Positions 27,140 through 38,300 of a stretch of DNA of 64,000 bases are shown here, in pieces. Made by a program: the position numbers and the translations under genes. Position 1 is the first letter of the stretch. Each line of letters opens with the position of its first letter. The notes under the pieces are model-generated. The model had not been told where the DNA came from and ran no database searches. It saw only the letters and a program-made list of their open reading frames with translations. The stretch comes from Planctomycetia bacterium. Its GTDB lineage: Bacteria; Planctomycetota; Phycisphaerae; UBA1845; UTPLA1. The stretch lies in NCBI GenBank assembly GCA_015075745.1, contig JABTTW010000001.1, forward strand, positions 3,224,001 to 3,288,000, read 5' to 3'.

Positions 27140-28867
27140 TCAGAACTCCGCCCTTTGAAATGCCCTGATGCCGATGCGCATCGCCGTCGAGCCCGCGCCG
27201 AGGCCGATGAGCAGCACGCCGCCGAACAGCGCCATGCCGACCTCGTCGAGCCGGTTCAAATCGCCCTGGCCGACCATCCGCAGGCAGATCCACCCGACAA
27301 GGGCAAGGCACAGCGTCACCAGCGCGACCGACGCGATGAGATTCACCGTGCCGCCCAGGCCGGATGCCACTCGCCCGGCACTCGATTCGTTGTAGCTCGG
27401 CAGTCTCGCGCCCAGGCCGATGGCCATTCCGCAAAGCCCCACGCAGACGGCGAAGGTCGCACCCGCCTGAACCGCGGCAAGAGTGGGGGGCAGTTGCAGC
27501 GCACGGATGGACAGGATCGTCACCGTCACCGCCGCGAAACCGCAGATCGTCAGAGCGTATGTCAGCTTGGCCCACATCACCGACGCCCGCTGCATGGGCC
27601 ACAGGCCGACCAGCCACATCTGCCGGCCCTCCATCGACACCATCGGGAAGACAAATCGACTCGTGAAGGTCGAAAGGATGAGCGTCACAGCCCCCTGGTT
27701 GAGGAAGCAGATCAGGGCCTGCCACTGGAGGTTGAACCCCTCTGGCCGCGAGCGCGGCAGATACAGCAGGTACAGCGAGAGAAGGCCAAAAAGGATCGCC
27801 AACTGCGACCACTGGGCCGGGTCGCGCAGAAAGTTGCGAACGTCCTTGAGCACCAGCATGCGGCTTCGAGAGGGCAGGTAGAAAAAGAGCAGATGCGTCA
27901 TCCACAGGCTTGCCCGGCCCTGGATGCGGCGCGAGCGCTCACCGCCGCTCTGGGCCCCGGCGAAGGCCGACGGCAGCAGCCGTCCGACCAGCGTCACCGC
28001 CGCCCAACTGAAGAACAAACCGGTGGACGAGATCACCCCGAGATAGAACATCGCATCGTCGAGTCGACTGTCGATGCTGAAGCGAATGGCGTTGGTGACC
28101 CACGTGGAGGGTAGCAGAGCGCCCCTGAGGTACTCCATTTCGCCGAGGAAGTCCTGCAACCACTCGCCCGAGTTCGCCGCCGAAAGCGTCCACAGTCGCC
28201 CCCACCAAAGCACCAGGGCAAGCAGCATCAGCCCGGCGGCATAGATCAGCGTCCGCGCCGCAACCCGCGGCAGCCAGATCGCCACGACGGTCGCCGCAAC
28301 CAACCCGATCGCGCCGGGAATCGGAACGAACCCGATCAGCGACAGCGAGAAGATCAGATAAAAATGCCACGGCAGCCCCAGCACATTGCCGATGGCCATC
28401 ATCAGCGGCAGGCCCAATAGCAGCAGCGACCAACTCGCGAAGAACAGCGCCTCCAGATACATGATGGTGACGACGTGTCGCGGGTGCGTCGGGGCGGTCA
28501 GCAAAAACGACGGCTCGGCCCGGCTGTACAACGCGCTATAGACAAGGACCGCCGCCGAGAACGAAAGCAGCACGGTCATCGCCAGCACGAAAATGTGAAA
28601 GACGAGCGGAATGGCGATCACGGCCTGCTGCTCGAAGCGCCGCATGAACGTAAATACGTAGTCGAAGACCGCGTACAGCGAGCCCCAGATCACCGCCATG
28701 AAAAGCACGACCAGCATCAGTCGCAGTGGCGACTGATCGGCCAGTTGCAGGACGCGATTCCTCAAGAGCCGCAGCTTCAGCCTCAAGAGCAGCGATAATC
28801 CGCCGCCGCGCGGCGCAAGGGCATCGCCGGTCAGGTGGGGGGCCAGGCTTGCCGGGACTTGCGTCAT
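27140..28867 (-). CDS. ABC-2-like transporter permease, multispan
   Basis: A 575-residue integral membrane protein with about twelve hydrophobic helices in two sets, separated by a hydrophilic loop (AGAQSGGERSRRIQG). Its composition and position directly after an ATPase gene (14-base gap) make it the membrane part of an ABC exporter of the ABC-2 type. The cargo is unknown. The start is the ATG at 28867. Third gene of an operon with 29666-30511 and 28882-29655. Confidence 0.8.
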   Translation of the reverse strand: MTQVPASLAPHLTGDALAPRGGGLSLLLRLKLRLLRNRVLQLADQSPLRLMLVVLFMAVIWGSLYAVFDYVFTFMRRFEQQAVIAIPLVFHIFVLAMTVLLSFSAAVLVYSALYSRAEPSFLLTAPTHPRHVVTIMYLEALFFASWSLLLLGLPLMMAIGNVLGLPWHFYLIFSLSLIGFVPIPGAIGLVAATVVAIWLPRVAARTLIYAAGLMLLALVLWWGRLWTLSAANSGEWLQDFLGEMEYLRGALLPSTWVTNAIRFSIDSRLDDAMFYLGVISSTGLFFSWAAVTLVGRLLPSAFAGAQSGGERSRRIQGRASLWMTHLLFFYLPSRSRMLVLKDVRNFLRDPAQWSQLAILFGLLSLYLLYLPRSRPEGFNLQWQALICFLNQGAVTLILSTFTSRFVFPMVSMEGRQMWLVGLWPMQRASVMWAKLTYALTICGFAAVTVTILSIRALQLPPTLAAVQAGATFAVCVGLCGMAIGLGARLPSYNESSAGRVASGLGGTVNLIASVALVTLCLALVGWICLRMVGQGDLNRLDEVGMALFGGVLLIGLGAGSTAMRIGIRAFQRAEF

Positions 28868-28881
28868 TTCCGTCGATAACC

Positions 28882-29655
28882 TCAGGCCGCGTTGACCGAG
28901 TTGCGCGCTGCCTCGGCGTCTGCGTCGGGCTGCGTCAGTTCCAGGAAGATGTCCTCGAGCCGGTGCTCACGCTTCGCGCGGGCCTTCAACTCCTCAAGCG
29001 TGCCGCAGGCGACGATGCGCCCGTGATTGATGATGGCGATTCGATCGGCAATGGCCTCGGCAACGTCCAGCGTATGCGTGGACATGAACACCGTCAGCCC
29101 GGCGTCGGCGCGCTCGCGAAACAACTCCTTCACCGTCCGAACCGTTCGCGGGTCGAGGCCCACCATCGGCTCGTCGACGATCAGCACCTTCGGCTCGTGC
29201 AATAACGCCGCGGCGAGGACAACCCGCTGCTTCATGCCGTGCGAGTAGCTCTCCGCCAGTTGATCCGCGAAGCCGGTCACCTGAAGTCGGGCCATATAGC
29301 GACTGCTGCGAAGCTCGATCGTCGCAGGGTCGAGCCCGTACATCCGCCCCACAAAGTGCAGAAACTCCCGCGCCGACAGTTTCTCGTACAGGTACGGCTG
29401 ATCCGGCACATAGGCGAGCTTGGCCTTCGCCTCCTGCGCGTCCATCGACATCGGAAGTCCGCACACCTCGACCGTGCCCGAGTCGGGCAGCAGCAGACCG
29501 GTCAGCATCTTGATCGTCGTCGTCTTGCCCGCGCCGTTGGGCCCGAGAAAGGCGAAGACCTCCCCGGGGTTGACCGTCAGGCTCACGCCGTCGACCGCCC
29601 GCAGCCGGCCGTAACACTTGGTCACATTGTCGAGTCTGATCGCCATGCGATGCAT
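28882..29655 (-). CDS. ABC transporter ATP-binding protein
   Basis: A 257-residue ATPase. Walker A GPNGAGKTT is near 38-46, the signature is SYSHGMKQR (a variant of LSGGQ, common in ABC-2 exporters), Walker B is VLIVDEPM and the H-loop is MSTHT. It pairs with the permease gene downstream. Start choice is between ATG at 29655 and 29646; the first has GGAG very close, so the second may be used. Confidence 0.92.
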   Translation of the reverse strand: MHRMAIRLDNVTKCYGRLRAVDGVSLTVNPGEVFAFLGPNGAGKTTTIKMLTGLLLPDSGTVEVCGLPMSMDAQEAKAKLAYVPDQPYLYEKLSAREFLHFVGRMYGLDPATIELRSSRYMARLQVTGFADQLAESYSHGMKQRVVLAAALLHEPKVLIVDEPMVGLDPRTVRTVKELFRERADAGLTVFMSTHTLDVAEAIADRIAIINHGRIVACGTLEELKARAKREHRLEDIFLELTQPDADAEAARNSVNAA

Positions 29656-29665
29656 CGGCTCCGTT

Positions 29666-30511
29666 TCAGCGATGATCCTTCACACTCTGTTCGTCCTTTG
29701 ACGGCGGCTCCTGTGAGCGGCCGGTAGCCGTGGCGGCTCGATACAACTCCTGATCAAACACCTCGTCGGTCAGCACCCACTTCCCGAGCAGGGGGATCAG
29801 CACTTCCTGCCGAACCACCCGGCCCGAGTCGTCCGCCCACGCGATGGTGCCTTCCGTCTCTATACGGAAACACTCAACCGGCTCGCCGCGCGACTCGATC
29901 GTCTCCCTGCCGGTGACGGTCACGAGCTGGTTCTTGAACTCAATATCGCCGCCCTTGAGGACCGCCAGCGGGTCCAGCAGTCGAAGCCGCCAGCGCTGCC
30001 CCACATGGAGCCCCTCCAGATGCGTGAACGGCCGAAGCATCTCCCCCAGCCCTTCGCTGACGCGCCAGTCGAGCGGGATCACCGTCGTCGTGCCGCCGAT
30101 CGTCGCGGTACATACATAGTCGTGACCGATTCGCTCGCCGATCACCGAGATCGGCACCGCCGCGCCATGCAGATAGAAGGCAAAGCGAAAGAGCCTCCCA
30201 TCCGGTTCGTAGGTCAGGTCGGTGTCGATTAAGAGTCGCCCCCGCGTCGGCAGGTATGAGGCCAGCGCCGACAGGTCCAGATCGGTCGAGCTATGCACCG
30301 TGGTCAGTTGCGGGCCCGGCGTGGTGGTGACGAACGTCGTGCCGATTCGCTTTCCCGCGCTGTTTGCGATGCCGCACTGATACTTGCCGTCGCGCGTGAG
30401 TTGATTCGGCGCGTCCTTCGCCGTCCAGTACGGCAGAACGTCACGCCGCACCAGCGCCGTCATGGCCGCCAGCCAAACAAGGGTAATAACAACGCCGAGA
30501 CTTCGATTCAT
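29666..30511 (-). CDS. Unknown exported or anchored protein of the ABC operon
   Basis: A 281-residue protein with one N-terminal hydrophobic helix (about 6-22, an uncleaved signal or anchor). The rest is beta-rich and soluble (GRLFRFAFYLHGAAVPISVIGERIG and GRETIESRGEPVECFRIE) and resembles the DUF3108-like outer domains of exported planctomycete proteins, without a motif I can name. It is the first gene of the operon; ten bases separate it from the ATPase gene. Start ATG at 30511. Confidence 0.72.
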   Translation of the reverse strand: MNRSLGVVITLVWLAAMTALVRRDVLPYWTAKDAPNQLTRDGKYQCGIANSAGKRIGTTFVTTTPGPQLTTVHSSTDLDLSALASYLPTRGRLLIDTDLTYEPDGRLFRFAFYLHGAAVPISVIGERIGHDYVCTATIGGTTTVIPLDWRVSEGLGEMLRPFTHLEGLHVGQRWRLRLLDPLAVLKGGDIEFKNQLVTVTGRETIESRGEPVECFRIETEGTIAWADDSGRVVRQEVLIPLLGKWVLTDEVFDQELYRAATATGRSQEPPSKDEQSVKDHR

Positions 30512-30732
30512 GGGCGGGTTACCGGTTTACGGCCAGGCTGCCGCTGCCTACAGGAAATCGAGCAGCCCATCGGGTCCGCCCAGGGAGTGTACCGTGATTG
30601 ATTCTATGTAGTCGCGGAATCGTCGGTCAATCGGCCCGATATTTTCGCCGTCCCCATCCAGCCCGCCCGCCAAAGCCGCCATGCCTTATTTGGACCTTGA
30701 CATGCCCCCAAGCCCCGCGTTCTGCTTGCGAC

Positions 30733-31497
30733 GTGATTGATGAACCCGCACAGATCGAGCAGCCGGGCCCCTCGCGACGATTTTCAGCGAAACGCCGCGC
30801 GCTCATCGCCGCAGGCCTCGTCGTCGGCCTGCCCCTGCTCGTCACCTTCTTCCTTGCGGTGAGGACGCCAGGGTGGTATCGCCCGCCGGTCATCGCCCCC
30901 GAGGAGCGCCAGCTCGTGCGAAACAACCTCGTCGCCGCCGAGCAGGCCTTCACCGAAAGCGTCCGCGGCCCGGGCGACCCTTTTACGTATCATCTTCATG
31001 CAGGCGATGTGAACCGCTGGATCTCCATGCGCCGGGAGATATATCCTCTCATCGACCAGCTACTCCCGCCGATGCTCGACGACCCCTTCGTCGCCTTTGA
31101 AGACGGCCGCATCACCATCGCCGGCCGCTACCGGCTGGCGGGCATGCGCGTCGTCGTCTCGCTGGAAATCCTGGCGCGCTACGCGTCCGGCGACATCATC
31201 CTCACCGCCGGGAAGATTCGCTGCGGCTCGCTGCCCCTGCCCACGCGCTTCGTGGAGGAGACGATCTCGCGCCCCATCCGCCGCGGCCCCGACAAAGTCT
31301 GGCCGGGCAGCCCCGCCATGTCCGGCGACCTCTTGACCGGTTTTCACTTGGATGGAAGCGCCTGGTGGAAAAACGGTGGCATCGACTACCGCGTAACGGG
31401 TTTAAGAGTTGAAAAGGGCATCCTAAGCCTCGACATAAAACCGCTGGGCCGTCATGTCCCCCGAAAAGGCCCCGCCCCAAACCATCCCTCGTTGTGA
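30733..31497 (+). CDS. Membrane-anchored protein, unknown function
   Basis: A 254-residue protein with a hydrophobic helix at about 24-42 after a basic stretch (RRFSAKRRAL), and a soluble C-terminal domain with basic and beta-rich character. No family recognised. The start chosen is the GTG at 30733; earlier frames up to 30598 are open but lack signal features. It is divergent from the ABC operon. Confidence 0.6.
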   Translation: MIDEPAQIEQPGPSRRFSAKRRALIAAGLVVGLPLLVTFFLAVRTPGWYRPPVIAPEERQLVRNNLVAAEQAFTESVRGPGDPFTYHLHAGDVNRWISMRREIYPLIDQLLPPMLDDPFVAFEDGRITIAGRYRLAGMRVVVSLEILARYASGDIILTAGKIRCGSLPLPTRFVEETISRPIRRGPDKVWPGSPAMSGDLLTGFHLDGSAWWKNGGIDYRVTGLRVEKGILSLDIKPLGRHVPRKGPAPNHPSL

Positions 31498-31510
31498 TGA
31501 GTCGGAAAGG

Positions 31511-32026
31511 TTACTTGAATGTGCGCATTAGCGTAATGCCTTCGGTTTCAAACGCTCTTTGGATCTCGTCTTCGTAACCCGAGCGCACATAAACGACCAA
31601 CGGAACACCCGGCTGCTCAATCAAACGAAACGTCACTCCGCTACCTGGATATTCCTGCCAGCGACTGGTCGATACCTGCACATCGCCTGCAACAGTAAAC
31701 GATGAGACTCCTGCTTTCAGAACGACGATGGCAGCGGATTGCCCGACGATCCAGCAAAGCAGGGTAGCCACAGTCAAAGGATGGACATGACCGGACGGCC
31801 GCGCGCTGCGTTGACCTCCGAATCGCCGGCTGGCCAGGATTGTCAATACGAGCACAATCGCAGCAACAATGAGTGCAAAGAAACACAAGCAATACGCAAT
31901 CGTGCGACGCTCCGGAGACACAATCACGACAACAGGTGTGCCTACGAATGCTCCGAGGTTTACGGCGGTCCCTACGCTCAGGAGACCGGAGACGATCACC
32001 AGAATGGTCGCACGGCGCACGTTCAT
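31511..32026 (-). CDS. Three-helix membrane protein, unknown
   Basis: A 171-residue protein with hydrophobic helices at about 5-28, 43-65 and 86-105, and a C-terminal soluble part (TSRWQEYPGSGVTFRLIEQ, then GYEDEIQRAFE). No family recognised. It ends 13 bases from the stop of the preceding gene on the opposite strand. Start ATG at 32026. Confidence 0.62.
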   Translation of the reverse strand: MNVRRATILVIVSGLLSVGTAVNLGAFVGTPVVVIVSPERRTIAYCLCFFALIVAAIVLVLTILASRRFGGQRSARPSGHVHPLTVATLLCWIVGQSAAIVVLKAGVSSFTVAGDVQVSTSRWQEYPGSGVTFRLIEQPGVPLVVYVRSGYEDEIQRAFETEGITLMRTFK

Positions 32027-32206
32027 TGTTTATTTTGAGCTAACAAGCTTCCTAATCGCAAGATTTGAAGCAATGGGAGGCTCCTCCAACGCTGAGCACT
32101 TACATAGAGTCGAAGTGTTCCCCGGTCTTTGCGCCGGTACATCGGGTTTATAGCGTTTGCTGTTAAGATAATGACACTCATCAATTACCTATCACGCCTA
32201 GCAGTC

Positions 32207-33757
32207 CTAATGAATATTGTCCCGAAATGGCCCAGTCGGCCGATCACTTCCCAAGTCTTGAAAGCCAGCGCTAATACAATTGTCAAATATCGCATGATAC
32301 CAATTGCGATTTGCGGCTCTTTTAAGAGTGTCCAGATCATCAATATCATTCGTGGTGCGATCTGCAGGTCGGTGCGGTCTGCCGATGCACAGAATCGTCG
32401 AGACGCCGTCTACACCCCAGATCCAAGAACCGATTGCGCGTAAGACTTCCTCGAAAGTCCCTTCGCTTCCGTCGTTTGGCGCAAAGCTGATTTGATAGTA
32501 CCCGATACGGTCACTACCGACCGTAACTGTTGGGTGCCAAAGGTGCCAGTCAATCCATCGGTCCAACCCAGTCGGATCCATCCATTTAACGGGCTCATTA
32601 CCCACGTACGCATAAACATTCCACCCACCCGCAATCCCGATCGGATCGCGCTGCACAAACCGCCCGCACGCCGGGTCGTAGTACCGCTCGCCGACGTGCA
32701 GCCAGCCAAGCTCCTCCAGCGGGTCGCAGGAAAACGTCTCGCCCACCGGCCCGCACTGCTCCGTCCCCGCAGCCTGATACCCCCACGCCCCGGCATACCC
32801 ATACCGCCCGCCGCCGACCCCGTTCGCATAAACCCGCTCCCCAAACGCCGTATAAACCGCCCGCCCCGCACTCAGCGGCGACCCGGCACTGGCCCCGCTC
32901 GTCGCCTCCGTCGTGCCGATCAGGTTGCCATGCAGATAAGTCTGCCGCGAACCCGCCGCCGCCGTGTAATCATAATCGATCACGCCCGGCTCACGAGCAG
33001 TTTTTTCGGTGACTACCGCAGCGTTCGACTGGTCAAGGGCGACAGTGTAGTCGCCGTGAATGCTCTGCCCGGCGTAGTCGGACCACTTACCTTGATCAAG
33101 TGACGCCCCCGTCACATGGTACGGCCGCACCATGTACCGCTGCCGCCCGCCGTCGTAGCGATACTCCATCGCCGCCTGAAACTCCAGATGCGTCGTCTCC
33201 GGGTGAGTGCCCTCACCGACTGTGTTGGGCACTTCCTCAATTTGCCATCGGCGCGACAGGGCCAGCCAGACTTTCCCCTGCGTGCTGTAAATCAACTGCG
33301 TGCCCCGGTACCACTGGTTGTCGTCGTTCTCCGGATCGACATCCCCGGCGATCTCACGCACGACATACTTCACGCGACCCGACTTGTCGTAAGTGTAGAC
33401 CCGCTTCTCAAGTGTCTCGTTGGTGCCGGCGAGGTAAGTCCTGCTCTCCACCATTCGGTTGCCCTGGCTGCCGTACGTCCCAGGATCAGACACGTCGTAA
33501 ATGTACGCCGTGTTTACCCCGGACAGTACGTCCTCTTTCAGCAGCCGGTTACCCGCCGCGTCGTACAAGTAACGATACTGATAATCAGTCGGGCTGGGTG
33601 CCTGGCCGTAGCGAACTTCTTCGATCAGCCTGTTGCGCTGGTCATACGTGAAATCGATGGTCGTCACAACGCCGTCTGCGTCGATTTCGTTGATCCGGTC
33701 GACGAGCCCGTCGTTTGTCCAGACGTACTCAAGCTCGAGGATCGTCTCCGGCGTCAC
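32207..33757 (-). pseudogene. Rhs/YD-repeat protein, 5' truncated
   Basis: 516 codons remain. YD-type repeats (IDFTYDQRNRLIEEVRYG, YRYLYDAAGNRLL) lead into an Rhs-associated core: GERYYDPACGRFVQRDPIGIAGG and NVYAYVGNEPVKWMDPTGL. After the core are about 120 residues of a variable tip with NWYHAIFDNCISAG, where polymorphic Rhs toxins carry their toxin domain; the activity is not identified. The gene has no N-terminal region: the reading frame meets a TAG at 33779-33781, at the end of a deleted IS4-type element, so the original start was probably lost with that insertion. It may still be expressed from the GTG at 33757. Confidence 0.8.
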
Positions 33758-33780
33758 AAAGAAGAAAAAGGGGACATTCT

Positions 33781-34722
33781 AGAATGCCATTAAGTTAGCA
33801 CTCGATTCGCCGTAAGTTCTTTTACCGGGCGCACTTAGGCGCGCTGGCGCGAAGCGAGGCCTCCCGGGAAGATGTTGTTTATTCACGACAACGTCTTCAC
33901 CAGGAGGCCACGGATGGCCAGTATCGCGCGTGTGCTGGGACGGATCAAGACGAATCTGGCGAGCTATCTCGAACCGGTCCATATCGAAAGTCTTTGTCAG
34001 GAGTTCGGCCATGTGTGGCGGTGCCGCATCCTCGATCCGGTGACGACCCTGCATCTCTTTATTCTGCAGATTCTTCACGGGAACACGGCGTGCAGTCATC
34101 TGGCGCATCTGGCAAGGTTGTTGGAGTTGAGGCCATCCTCTCGCCGTCCGTTCACCGCGTCGGCTTACTGCCAGGCCCGGAGTCGATCACGCTTCGCGAA
34201 TTGAAATACAAGGTCGGCCCGCGCGGCTTTCGGGTTCGCGCGGTCACGCTGGTCACCACCCTGCTGGATGCCGAAACCTATCCGGCATCGGAACTGGCGG
34301 AACTCTATCGGCGGCGCTGGGAGGTCGAGACCAACCTGCGGCACCTGAAGACAACGCTGGGCATGGACATTCTGCACTGCAAGACCGTGGACGGCATCCT
34401 GAAGGAGATGTGGATGTTCGCGCTGGTGTACAACCTTGTGCGCCTGGTCATGCTCGAAACGGCCCGCCAACGCGAGGTCGAGCCGGCTCGCGTGAGTTTC
34501 ATCGACGCCGCCCGCTGGCTGGCCCTCGCCGCAGGCAACGCGGACACCGCCTGTGTCGTCCACCTGGCATCGCTGATCATCAACCCCGCCCGCGCCCATC
34601 GCGTCGAACCCCGCGTCATCAAACGACGCCTCAAAGAATTCCTGCTCATGAAAAAACCACGCGACCAACTGAGACAAGACCTGCGACGCGGGAATCTTGT
34701 GGCTTAACTACATGGCATTCAG
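33781..34722. mobile_element. Internally deleted IS4-family element
   Basis: Imperfect inverted ends are visible: GAATGCCATTAAGTTAG from 33782 on the left and, on the opposite strand, GAATGCCATGTAGTTAAG ending at 34720. Between them are the beginning and end of an IS4-type transposase but not its middle. No intact copy exists in the window. It abuts the truncated Rhs gene. Confidence 0.75.
33914..34707 (+). pseudogene. IS4-family transposase with central deletion
   Basis: The N-terminal part (RVLGRIKTNLASYLEP, LDPVTTLHLFILQILHGNTAC, SAYCQAR) is in one frame from 33914. The C-terminal part, in another frame, has the Y-(2)-R-(3)-E-(6)-K motif of the family in YRRRWEVETNLRHLK. The switch is near 34180. 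In full-length relatives more than 200 residues lie between the two parts, including the first two catalytic Asp; they are missing, so the enzyme is dead. Confidence 0.85.
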
Positions 34723-34882
34723 GATATTCTATTTTATCTGGCATGATTCCCTCGCGCCTTTAGCCTTCCCGCATGCCGTGCGCTGCACGGGCCGCTCTCG
34801 GCGGACTCTGTATTCACGCCATTCATCTCGGCGATGGTCTCCATCGACGTTGTTGGCGCTGACGAAGACTGCGCCGCGTTTT

Positions 34883-35287
34883 TCACTTCTGATCGCTCGG
34901 CAAATCCGTCTCGGCGGGGCGGTGGGAGGATTGGTTCTTGCGCTCGGAGAGGTAGTCCACGGCGAGGGCCAGGCCTTTGCGGTAGGGGAGGGTCAGCACG
35001 ATGAAGAGCACGGCCGCGACGAGGACGACTGCGCGGCCGAGCCAGATGTTCGCCGGCTCAAGGAGCAGCATGGCGATGATGATGAACCCGGTGAAGCCGG
35101 CGGTGGAGTAATACATGAACCAGTAGGAGTTGCCTTCGAGCGGTTCGTATTTGAGGGCGCACTGGTCGCACGCCTCGGCGAGCTGATACCAGCCGTGAAA
35201 GAGCCGGCCCACGCCGCATCGCGGGCATCGGCGGCGAAGGCCACGGGCGAGGACTTGGAGGATCGGAGTTGTGTCGGGCGACGGCAT
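34883..35287 (-). CDS. DUF983 family membrane protein
   Basis: A 134-residue protein. CPRCG and a second Cys pair (CDQC) near the N-terminus with GRLFHGWYQ are the DUF983 signature; two membrane helices follow (about 57-78 and 85-105). The family has an unknown role and is sometimes found near cytochrome oxidase genes, but none is here. Start ATG at 35287; the upstream open frame is arginine-rich shadow sequence. Confidence 0.85.
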   Translation of the reverse strand: MPSPDTTPILQVLARGLRRRCPRCGVGRLFHGWYQLAEACDQCALKYEPLEGNSYWFMYYSTAGFTGFIIIAMLLLEPANIWLGRAVVLVAAVLFIVLTLPYRKGLALAVDYLSERKNQSSHRPAETDLPSDQK

Positions 35288-35382
35288 GGGGGGATCATAC
35301 GCGAGCGGGCGGAGTGGTGCCGCCGGGAGCGCAGAATCAGAGGTGCCGGGAGGCGCTGGGCGACTGAGCCCGTCGAGCCTTG

Positions 35383-38300
35383 TCAGTCGCGGGCGCCCGA
35401 TCTTCGTTTCATAATGAAGGCGGCGATGTCGCGGCCGTCTACGGTGCCGTCGGCGTTGACGTCGGCGGCGCACATGGCGTCAGGATCGGCGGAAAGCGGA
35501 TCGAGCAATACGAGGACGAACGGCTCGAGGTCTTCCGGGCCCAGGTGCGAATCGCCGTCGACATCTCCGGCGCGTCTGGCTGGGCATATGTCGCACGCGT
35601 CGCCGATCGCGTCGTTGTCTGCATCCGACTGCGATGCATTGCTGATGGCCGGGCAGTTGTCCTCGACATTCGGAATGCCGTCGGCGTCGAGGTCGTGGTA
35701 GTTCATGGCCCATAGTTCGCGGCCGGTGACATCGTCGTTGGCGCGGCAGTAGAGAAGATCGCCGCTGATAGTCAGCTCCGCGGGATCGGACGATGCAGGG
35801 CCGGGGGCGATGTCGGGAAGTTGCGCGGTGCCGGGTTCGGTGCCGTCGGTGTACCAGAGCTCCATGCCGGCGGCGTCGGTGAAGGCGGTGAAGATGACCA
35901 TTTTTCCGTAGGGGAGCTTGACGAAGTTGTCCGGCAGGCTGCTGCTGTTGGGGCCGGGCCGGATGTCCTTGATCATGAACGTGCCGGGAATGGTGCCGTC
36001 GCTTCGCCAGGGCTCGTCGCCGTGGACGCCGTCGTTGGCGGTGAAGAAGAGGAGATTGCCGACAGCAGTGAGACTCTTCGGGTAGGAGCCGACGCTGCCG
36101 GGGCGGATGTCCTTGACCCTGCGCGTGCCGACGTCGGTGCCGTCGCTCCACCAAAGTTCGACGCCGGCGCCGTCGCCTGCGTCGGCGGTGAAGTAGAGAT
36201 GCGAACCGACCGGCGTGAGCCAGTCGATGTCCGATCCGTCAGGGCCGGGGCGGATGTCTTTGACAATCAGCGTACTTTCGGGCGTGCCGTCGGATTTCCA
36301 GAGTTCGAGGCCGGCCAGGTCGCTTCCGGCGATAAAGAACAATTGATCGTCTACATTTAATAGGCTCGTTGGGCGATGGTCGGGATTGGGCCAGATATCC
36401 GCAAGAACTTCCGTGCCGAGTTCGGTGCCGTCGGATCGCCAAAGCGCATCGTGCGAAGGTTGAGATGTCGGAACCGGCTGGGCGGTGAAGTAGGCCGTGT
36501 CACCCACGCGCCTCAGTTCGCGGATCGGCGACGCGGCGTCACCGCTGCTGATCTCCTTGAGCTTGAACGTACCGGGAAGGGTGCCGTCCGTGCGCCAGAG
36601 GTCATCGTCGCGGTTCTGACCGGATAGCGGAAAGATCGCAGCGCCACTGATGACCGGCAAAGGGGACTCGATCGCGTAAAGGGTCTTGTTCGCAGCGGCG
36701 AGTGATGTAGCAATATAAGTTCCAGCGGGGAAGCCGGTCGATGTCCAGACGTCTAGCGTCGTGGTGTTGCCGCGTGCGCCGAAGAAAACCAGATTGTCTG
36801 TCAGAGAAGTGAGGCCGACCTGGAATGGGGGATTGAAGGACTGGTCACCAAGCCCAGTGGAAACGGGAATGGTGCCCGAAGTAGTGCCATCGCTTCGCCA
36901 CAATTCGGTACCGACGACGCCGTCATCGCATAGGAAGAGGAGCGAACTGTCGTAAGGCATCAGGTGGCGGGGGTCGGAATGGGAGAGTTCGTCGCGGACG
37001 TTTTTAACGAGTGTCGTTCCGACGGGGGTTCCATCCGACTTCCAAAGTTCGAGGCCGGAAGCGCCCATTTCAGCGACAAAGAAGAGCTGATTGAGCATCG
37101 GTGGAAGAATTCTCGGATTGGAGGACCCGGCGATCAGGTCGGCGATAAGAGTTGTTCCTTCCTCCGTCCCGTCGGATATCCAGAGTTCGCGGCCCTCACT
37201 GGTCGTCTCGGCCGTGAAGAAAAGTCCGCCGCCGAAACTTGTTAGGTGATTGGGCCCGCGTCTGTTGACGTTGCGATCGGTTCGGATGTCCTTGACGACG
37301 ACCGTGCCAAGTTCGGTTCCGTCTGTTTTCCAGAGTTCCTCGCCGACCGTCGAATTGGATGCGACGAAGAAAAGTTGTCCGTCGTACCAGGTGAATTCAT
37401 GAGGGAAAGAGTTGGAAGTTCCAGGGTAAATATCTTTGACCATCTGCGTGCCGGCGGCCGTTCCGTCAGTTCGGCAAAGTTCCCAACCATTATTGATTTC
37501 CCCCTGTCTCCGAACCCATCCGACGAAGTAGAGTGCATCACTCGTCGGAAACAGCGAGTATGGAGAGATGATGTATGCGGATAGCGCATAGGGGAGAACA
37601 ACCATCGTGCCCGGCTCGGTGCCGTCGGTCTTCCAAAGGAGTCGTTGATAGCTCGTTGTACTCGACGTTGCAACAAAGTACACATCCCCACCCCACGATG
37701 TGAATTCGTATGGAAATGAGGGATAATCGGACGCGGGGTAAATGTCCTTGAGCATGTTTGTGCCCGCGTTGGTGCCGTCACTGATCCAAGGTTCAAGGCC
37801 GTGCATGCCGTCATCTGCGGCGAAGTAGAGAAGGTCGTCGTGGACCAAGAATGCGACGGCTGTGCAATCGCGCGGGCCGGGCCAGATATCTTTCACCAGC
37901 GATGTTCCAAGGTCCGTCCCATCGGTACGCCAGAGCTCCAGACCGATTGAGCCGTCGTCGGCCAGAAAGTAGAGCACGGTGTCATCGAGCGCGGCGAAAG
38001 TGGGATGGCTGGAGAGTGGGCCTGCGCGGACATCGCGCAGCAAGGTAGTGCCCGCGGGCGTTCCATCGCTGATCCAGGGCTCGCGCCCGTGAAATCCGTC
38101 GTCGGCGAAAAAGACCATGAGGCCCGCGAGAACGGTGACGGATGCTCCTTCAGAGCTTTCCGGTCCCGTCCTGATGTCGGCGACAAGGTGTGTGTTAACG
38201 GCAGTCCCATCAGTGGCCCACAGTTCGTCGCCATGCGTGCCGTCGTTGGCGAAGAAGTAAACCTGTGAACCCAGGCCCACGAACGAGTGCGGCCATGAGC

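Noticed and set aside
33757..33781. AAAAGGGGACATTCT string beside the IS4-type element as a REP-type repeat
   Set aside because: It occurs once in the window as far as I can see, so repeat status cannot be supported.
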